From: Acidobacteriota bacterium
GTDB taxonomy: Bacteria > Acidobacteriota > Terriglobia > UBA7540
NCBI GenBank assembly: GCA_021784615.1
Contig: JAJYHU010000204.1
Coordinates: 1-9,064, forward strand
Direction: 5' to 3'
Length of the DNA stretch: 9,064 nucleotides
Shown here: piece by piece, positions 5,029-9,064 of the stretch
Layout of the letters: every line of letters begins with the position of its first letter
How positions within the stretch are numbered: the stretch's first letter is position 1
Position numbers and translations under genes: made by a program
The notes under the pieces: generated by a model
Databases searched by the model: none
Seen by the model: the letters and a program-made list of their open reading frames with translations, nothing else
Told to the model about the DNA's origin: nothing

Positions 5029-6390
5029 TCAGCGCGTGATCACTGCCGCGAAGAAACCATCCATGCCGTCGAGGTCAGGGCGCGTATGGAAATAGCCGCG
5101 AGAATCGAACAAGGAGGCAAGATTCGGGAATTCTTCGGAAAGCTCCCGGCGCGAGAGCAATCGGCAGCCTGGAAATTCCGGCAGCACGCTTTCCACCACC
5201 TTCTCATTTTCCTCGGGCTCGAGCGAGCAGGTTGCGTAGACCAGCCGGCCTCCCCGAGCGAGCAGGCCGAGCGCGTTCAGAAGGATGCGGCTTTGAAGCT
5301 TCGCAAGCCTTGCGAGATCGCCGGGCGTAAGCCGCCACTTGATTTCCGGGTTCCGAGCGAGCGTACCTGTGCCCGAGCACGGAGCATCCACAAGGATTCG
5401 GTCGAACGTTTGCCGGAAGGGAAGTTCCTGCGACGCGTCAAGTTGCACAAGCTGGACTGGCTTCAGGTTGGTTGTGAGGCGCGGCAGGAGTTTTTTCATC
5501 GTGCGCAGGCGCGTGCGGCTTGTGTCGCAGGCCACGAGCAATCCGCCTGCAATGGCATCCGCCAGCAGGCTGGTTTTCATGCCCGGCGCGGCCGCGAGGT
5601 CCAGCACCCGCTGCCCTGGCCGGACGGCAACAAGCGAGGCCGCCAGTTGCGAGGCTTCATCCTGGATTGCCAAGCCCATCTCCAGGGCCAATTGCGAGTT
5701 CACGCCCTTGCCAGACCGAACGGCCAGCGCACCCGCCGCATAGCGTCCCTTGCGAACTGCGATGCTTTTCTCCGCAAGCCTTTCTTCGACAAGCGCCGGA
5801 TCTTTGCACAGCGGAGTGATGCGCAGAGTCGTCGTGGGAATCTGAGTGCCGGCATGCGCCAAAGATGCGGCCGCTTCGCGCCCATAACAAGCTTCCCAGC
5901 GCGCCATCAGCCAGGAGGGAAGCGTGCGCTCAGCGCCGGCCAAGGCCGCTTTGTCGCGCTCACTCTCGTCGCGCCGTTCTGGCTGAACTTTAGAGGGCTC
6001 GCACTTGCGCAGCACGGCGTTCACCAGCCCAGAGGCAGAGCGCTTCCGGGCCAGCTTGGTCAGCTCCACCGATTCGTTCACGGCGGCCGACTTGGGAATT
6101 TTTTCAAGGAAGGCAATTTGATAAACACCCATCCGCAAAGCCGCGGCCACTTCGCGGTCGAAGGACCCGATGGTCTTTCCTGAAAGCTGCTTCAGCCGGA
6201 AGTCGATTTCTCCGCGCCAACGCAGCACGCCCATCACGATTTCCGTTGCGAGCGCGCGGTCGGCGTCGCTGAGCGCGGCGGCTTGCCGGCCCTCCAGCAA
6301 GTCCGCGGCAAAGGCCTTGCCGGAGTCAACCTGCACGAGGATTCCAAAGGCCGCCTTGCGCGCAGGTGAGACTTGCGCCGCGAGTTTCAT
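5029..6390 (-). CDS. rsmB: 16S rRNA (cytosine(967)-C(5))-methyltransferase
   Basis: RsmB (Sun/Fmu) uses S-adenosylmethionine to methylate C967 of 16S rRNA. From the start used here the protein has 453 residues, close to the family norm. A NusB-like RNA-binding domain (about 7-135, SPARKAAFGILVQVDSGKAF...NAVLRKCEP) precedes the Rossmann methyltransferase. The methyltransferase has IQDEASQLAA (242-251), SAM motif I DLAAAPGMKTSLLA (264-277), motif IV DAPCSGTGTLARNP (335-348) and motif VI YATCSLEPEENE (385-396). Both catalytic cysteines (PCSG and TCS) are present. Motif I departs from the common CAAPGGKT by having Ala for Cys and Met for the second Gly. The open frame can also begin at a GTG (6411) overlapping fmt. 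I prefer the ATG at 6390, one base past the fmt TGA, which implies translational coupling. Neither start has a strong ribosome-binding site. Confidence 0.95.
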   Translation of the reverse strand: MKLAAQVSPARKAAFGILVQVDSGKAFAADLLEGRQAAALSDADRALATEIVMGVLRWRGEIDFRLKQLSGKTIGSFDREVAAALRMGVYQIAFLEKIPKSAAVNESVELTKLARKRSASGLVNAVLRKCEPSKVQPERRDESERDKAALAGAERTLPSWLMARWEACYGREAAASLAHAGTQIPTTTLRITPLCKDPALVEERLAEKSIAVRKGRYAAGALAVRSGKGVNSQLALEMGLAIQDEASQLAASLVAVRPGQRVLDLAAAPGMKTSLLADAIAGGLLVACDTSRTRLRTMKKLLPRLTTNLKPVQLVQLDASQELPFRQTFDRILVDAPCSGTGTLARNPEIKWRLTPGDLARLAKLQSRILLNALGLLARGGRLVYATCSLEPEENEKVVESVLPEFPGCRLLSRRELSEEFPNLASLFDSRGYFHTRPDLDGMDGFFAAVITR

Positions 6391-6391
6391 C

Positions 6392-7330
6392 TCAGGAGCC
6401 AAGGCTTTCACCGGGCTTAACGCGCGCGCCGTTCATAAAGTCGCGCGCGGAAATACGCTTGCGGCCTTCAATCTGGACTTCTTCGAGGACCAGCAGCGTT
6501 CCGCCGCCCGCGGCCGCGGCCAGCGTGCCGCCCTCGGTTACAACCGTGCCGGGAGCATGCTTCGCGCCCCCCGAAGCCGCTATAGCTTGCGCGCGCCAGA
6601 TGTGGAGATTCCTCCCGCGGAAAGTTGTATGTGCGCCCGGCCATGGAATGAGTCCGCGCACCCGAAGCGCAAGTTCTGGGGCCGGCTGGGTCCAGTCGAT
6701 CCGCCCATCGCTCTTCTTAAGCCTTGGTGCGAGCGTCGCAAGGCTCGGATCCTGCGGTTTCGCAATAATTTCTCCCCGCTCGAGTTTGCGCAAGGTTTCG
6801 AGCATTAAGACTGCGCCCATCACGCTCAAGCGCTGGCCAAGCGACTCCGTGGTGTCGTCTTCCAGGATCGGCTCGCGCCTCACAAGAAGCATGTCGCCGG
6901 TGTCCATCCCCGCATCGATCTTCATGGTGGTGACGCCGGTTTCCTTTTCGCCGCGAATGATGGCCCAGGCAATCGGCGCGGCCCCGCGATACTTGGGCAG
7001 GATGGAGCCGTGCAGGTTGATGCACCCGAGGCGCGGCAGATCAATCATCCACTGAGGAACGATGTGGCCGTAGGCAACCACCACGATGGCGTCAGGACGA
7101 TATTTCGAAAGGAAGGCTTGGACTTCCGGGACTTTCAGTTTGGCCGGCTGATAGACTTCAATGCCGTGCCTTTGCGCCGCTTCCTTGACGGGCGAAGGCT
7201 GCACCTTGTGGCCGCGGCCGCGCGGCTCATCCGGATTCGTCACCACCAGTTGAGGAACCAACTGCCCGGCGATCAGCTTTTCAAGCGTGGGAACTGCGAA
7301 TTGAGGCGTGCCGCAAAAGATCAGGTTCAT
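6392..7330 (-). CDS. fmt: Methionyl-tRNA formyltransferase
   Basis: Fmt transfers a formyl group from 10-formyltetrahydrofolate to initiator Met-tRNA. At 312 residues it matches the family length (about 315). The N-terminal formyltransferase domain starts MNLIFCGTPQFAVPTLEKL and contains TNPDEPRGRG (31-40) and the folate/catalytic segment INLHGSILPKYRGAAPI (104-120). The expected catalytic residues Asn105, His107 and Asp143 (GMDTGDM) are present. The C-terminal tRNA-binding domain follows (about 205-308, with GRIDW, VRGLIPWPGAHTTFRGRNLHIW). It lies 59 bases after def and runs directly into rsmB, the standard def-fmt-rsmB arrangement in which deformylase and formyltransferase handle the two ends of the formyl-Met cycle. 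The ATG at 7328-7330 is the only sensible start, although no strong Shine-Dalgarno is visible. Confidence 0.97.
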   Translation of the reverse strand: MNLIFCGTPQFAVPTLEKLIAGQLVPQLVVTNPDEPRGRGHKVQPSPVKEAAQRHGIEVYQPAKLKVPEVQAFLSKYRPDAIVVVAYGHIVPQWMIDLPRLGCINLHGSILPKYRGAAPIAWAIIRGEKETGVTTMKIDAGMDTGDMLLVRREPILEDDTTESLGQRLSVMGAVLMLETLRKLERGEIIAKPQDPSLATLAPRLKKSDGRIDWTQPAPELALRVRGLIPWPGAHTTFRGRNLHIWRAQAIAASGGAKHAPGTVVTEGGTLAAAAGGGTLLVLEEVQIEGRKRISARDFMNGARVKPGESLGS

Positions 7331-7389
7331 CCGAGGCGTCCGATAGAAACAGGCGGTAGCCGCTTAAGGAATCGGCCTTCCAATCCATG

Positions 7390-7899
7390 CTACCACTCTC
7401 CCGCCTTGGCCATTTTCCGGATTTTGCGTTTGATGGACTCGCGCTTGAGGTGCGTAAGATGGGAAATGAAGAGCATTCCATTCAAGTGATCGGTTTCATG
7501 GCAGAAGGCGCGGGCCAGCAGGCCTTCCCCGGACAAGGTAATCTCCTGGCCGGTAACGTCTTGCGCCCGGACCGTGGCGCGCAGCGGGCGCGGCGTCTTG
7601 GCCCGGAAATCCGGAAGGCTCAGGCAGCCTTCTTCCTGCACCTGTTCTTCTTCGACGGAGATGATCACGGGGTTCGCCAGAACCAGTCTTGCGTTCGGGT
7701 CCTGGCCGGAGGTGATATCGATGACGCAAAGCCTTTTGGCAATGCCGATCTGCGGAGCCGCAAGGCCCACGCCGTTCGCCGCGTACATGGTTTCAAACAT
7801 GTCCGTCACAAGCTTCTTGAGCTCGCCGTCGAATTCGGTCACCGGCCCGGCCGGCTTTTCCAGAACTTCCTGTCCGTATTTGACAATGGGATAGATCAT
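7390..7899 (-). CDS. def: Peptide deformylase
   Basis: Def is the metallo-hydrolase that removes the formyl group from the N-terminal Met of new proteins at the ribosome. From the ATG at 7897-7899 it has 169 residues, the same length as the E. coli enzyme. All three family motifs are intact: GVGLAAPQ (43-50), EGCLSLPD (90-97, metal ligand Cys92) and HETDHLNG (134-141, ligands His134 and His138, catalytic Glu135). The basic C-terminal helix (KRESIKRKIRKMAKAGEW) is of the kind that binds the ribosome. The open frame extends 15 codons further to a TTG at 7944, but that extension has no family match, and MIYPIVKYGQEVL is the normal N-terminus. No strong ribosome-binding site is visible. It lies about 95 bases after aroC and 59 before fmt. 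Confidence 0.97.
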   Translation of the reverse strand: MIYPIVKYGQEVLEKPAGPVTEFDGELKKLVTDMFETMYAANGVGLAAPQIGIAKRLCVIDITSGQDPNARLVLANPVIISVEEEQVQEEGCLSLPDFRAKTPRPLRATVRAQDVTGQEITLSGEGLLARAFCHETDHLNGMLFISHLTHLKRESIKRKIRKMAKAGEW

Positions 7900-7994
7900 T
7901 TTTCTATTTAGAATCAGATGAAGTGAGAGACTGCTGCGTAACAAACTTTTTCAAGATAGCGTTTCGAAGCCACGCCGGCGGATGGCCACTCTAA

Positions 7995-9064
7995 CTAAAA
8001 CCGGCGGACCTGTTCAAGGTACGCGTCAAAATTTCGCCGCGCCTCCTGGAGTGAATCGCCGCCGAATTTTTCGAGGAACGACCGCGCCAGCACCAACGCC
8101 ACCATGGCTTCTCCCACCACGCCTGCCGCCGGAACCACGCAGACGTCGGAACGCTCGTAGGCCGCCTTGACGGTTTCGCGGGTTGAAAAATCCACCGACT
8201 CAAGCGGGCGCCGCAGCGTGGAAATGGGTTTCAAATAACCCCGCACGATGATTTCCTCGCCGTTCGTCATTCCGCCTTCCAGGCCGCCGGCCCGGTTGGA
8301 TTTTCTGATAAAGCTGTGGCGTCCCCGGTCGTATCCGATTTCATCGTGAACGCCGGAGCCCGGCGTCGCGGCGTTCGCGATGCCGCTGCCGATCTCGGCC
8401 GCTTTCACGGCTTGAATGGACATCACGGCCTGCGCCAGTTGGCCGTCCAGCTTTTCGTCCCACTGCGCGTAAGAGCCCAGTCCTGCCGGTACTCCCCGCG
8501 CGATCACTTCAAACGTGCCGCCCACGGTGTCGCGAGCTTCGGTGGCCTTGTCGACTTCCTCCTTCATGCGGGCCTCTACATCCTTATCCACGCAGTTCAG
8601 GAGGATTTCTTCGACGTCCCGCAGCGCCAGTACGCGATCAAACGGAACATTTTCTTCAGGAAGCGCAACCTTGCCAAGCGCCACCGTGTGGCCGGCAATC
8701 TCGATGCCGAATTCCTTCAGAAACAGCTTGGCCAGGGCCCCCACCGCAACTCGGGCGGCCGTTTCGCGCGCGCTCGCGCGTTCAAGCACGTAACGCGCGT
8801 CGGCGAAATCGTACTTCAAGCAGCCGGCCAGATCGGCGTGGCCCGGCCGCGGCGACTTCACCGCCTTATACTTTTCGCGGGTTTCGGGCAGATCTTCCAC
8901 TGACATCGATTCCTGCCAGTTTTTCCAGTCGCGGTTTTCGATCAGGATGGCGATGGGCGAACCAATCGTCTCACCGTGGCGGACGCCGGAAAGAAACTGT
9001 GCAGTGTCGGACTCAATCTTCATCCGCCCGCCGCGCCCGTAACCTCCCATACGCCGCTTCAACT
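7995..9064 (-). CDS. aroC: Chorismate synthase, 5' end cut by the window edge
   Basis: AroC makes chorismate from 5-enolpyruvylshikimate-3-phosphate, the last step of the shikimate pathway, using reduced FMN. The visible frame begins with LKRRMGGYGRGGRMKIE, which lies about 40 residues into the usual protein, so the GESHG signature and the start are outside the window; the TTG at 9060-9062 is not the start. The visible part contains GVRHGETIGSPIAILIENRDW, KSPRPGHADLAGCLKY, the second family signature ERASARETAARVAVGAL, ATPGSGVHDEIGYDRGR, SNRAGGLEGGMTNGE and the third signature ERSDVCVVPAAGVVGEA. It ends EQVRRF at a TAG. All of these are conserved, so the enzyme should be functional. Its link with def downstream is positional only; a 95-base gap could hold a promoter, though none is clear. 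Confidence 0.96.
   Translation of the reverse strand, partial: LKRRMGGYGRGGRMKIESDTAQFLSGVRHGETIGSPIAILIENRDWKNWQESMSVEDLPETREKYKAVKSPRPGHADLAGCLKYDFADARYVLERASARETAARVAVGALAKLFLKEFGIEIAGHTVALGKVALPEENVPFDRVLALRDVEEILLNCVDKDVEARMKEEVDKATEARDTVGGTFEVIARGVPAGLGSYAQWDEKLDGQLAQAVMSIQAVKAAEIGSGIANAATPGSGVHDEIGYDRGRHSFIRKSNRAGGLEGGMTNGEEIIVRGYLKPISTLRRPLESVDFSTRETVKAAYERSDVCVVPAAGVVGEAMVALVLARSFLEKFGGDSLQEARRNFDAYLEQVRRF

Noticed and set aside
4282..6183. A 633-codon plus-strand open frame antisense to the DJ-1/PfpI and rsmB genes.
   Set aside because: Shadow of real genes on the other strand, with no family motif.
7900..7944. A 15-codon N-terminal extension of peptide deformylase from a TTG codon.
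   Set aside because: The extension lacks a ribosome-binding site and family similarity. The ATG at 7899 gives the standard 169-residue enzyme.

Overview
The window is about 60% GC and reads as a chromosomal segment of an acidobacterium or a similar soil bacterium. That placement is an inference. It rests on the def-fmt-rsmB cluster behind aroC, on an intergenic repeat of the 'attcctcgctgcgctcggaat' type at 318-378, and on the PRC/MgtE_N/CBS plus Nramp pairing. No rRNA or other taxonomic marker is present. Every supported gene lies on the minus strand, so the biological order runs from high to low coordinates: aroC (5' end outside the window) - def - fmt - rsmB - DJ-1/PfpI protein - secreted ThuA-domain protein - M-box riboswitch - PRC/MgtE_N/CBS protein - Nramp-family transporter.

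Housekeeping block (5029-9064): chorismate synthase (aromatic amino acid pathway), then peptide deformylase, Met-tRNA formyltransferase and the 16S rRNA m5C967 methyltransferase. def, fmt and rsmB have the classic order and are tightly spaced; the fmt stop and the preferred rsmB ATG are separated by one base.

Stress/catabolic pair (3558-4959): a cytosolic DJ-1/PfpI-family protein, whose usual catalytic Glu position appears to be Gln, and a Sec-exported ThuA-like protein. A large hairpin with a short U-tract follows the ThuA gene.

Magnesium block (489-3379), the most interesting part. The roughly 500-base gap downstream of the ThuA gene holds a well-formed M-box (Mg2+-sensing) riboswitch on the minus strand, followed by a second hairpin and a very strong intrinsic terminator. 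It controls two genes. The first encodes a soluble protein with two PRC-barrel-like segments, a MgtE N-domain and a CBS pair, that is, the Mg2+-sensing cytosolic half of MgtE without its channel. The second encodes an Nramp-fold transporter whose metal-site motifs differ from canonical Mn/Fe Nramps in the way described for Nramp-related magnesium transporters (TM1 DPGG instead of DPGN, TM6 APW instead of MPH). The coherent reading is a two-component Mg2+ uptake system: a riboswitch sets its expression, and a detached MgtE-type sensor may gate the unrelated transporter.

The left 488 bases hold no credible gene. They carry an array of 11-bp units (AAAACGAA[C/G]CT), a short palindrome, a hairpin and a copy of a dispersed hairpin repeat.
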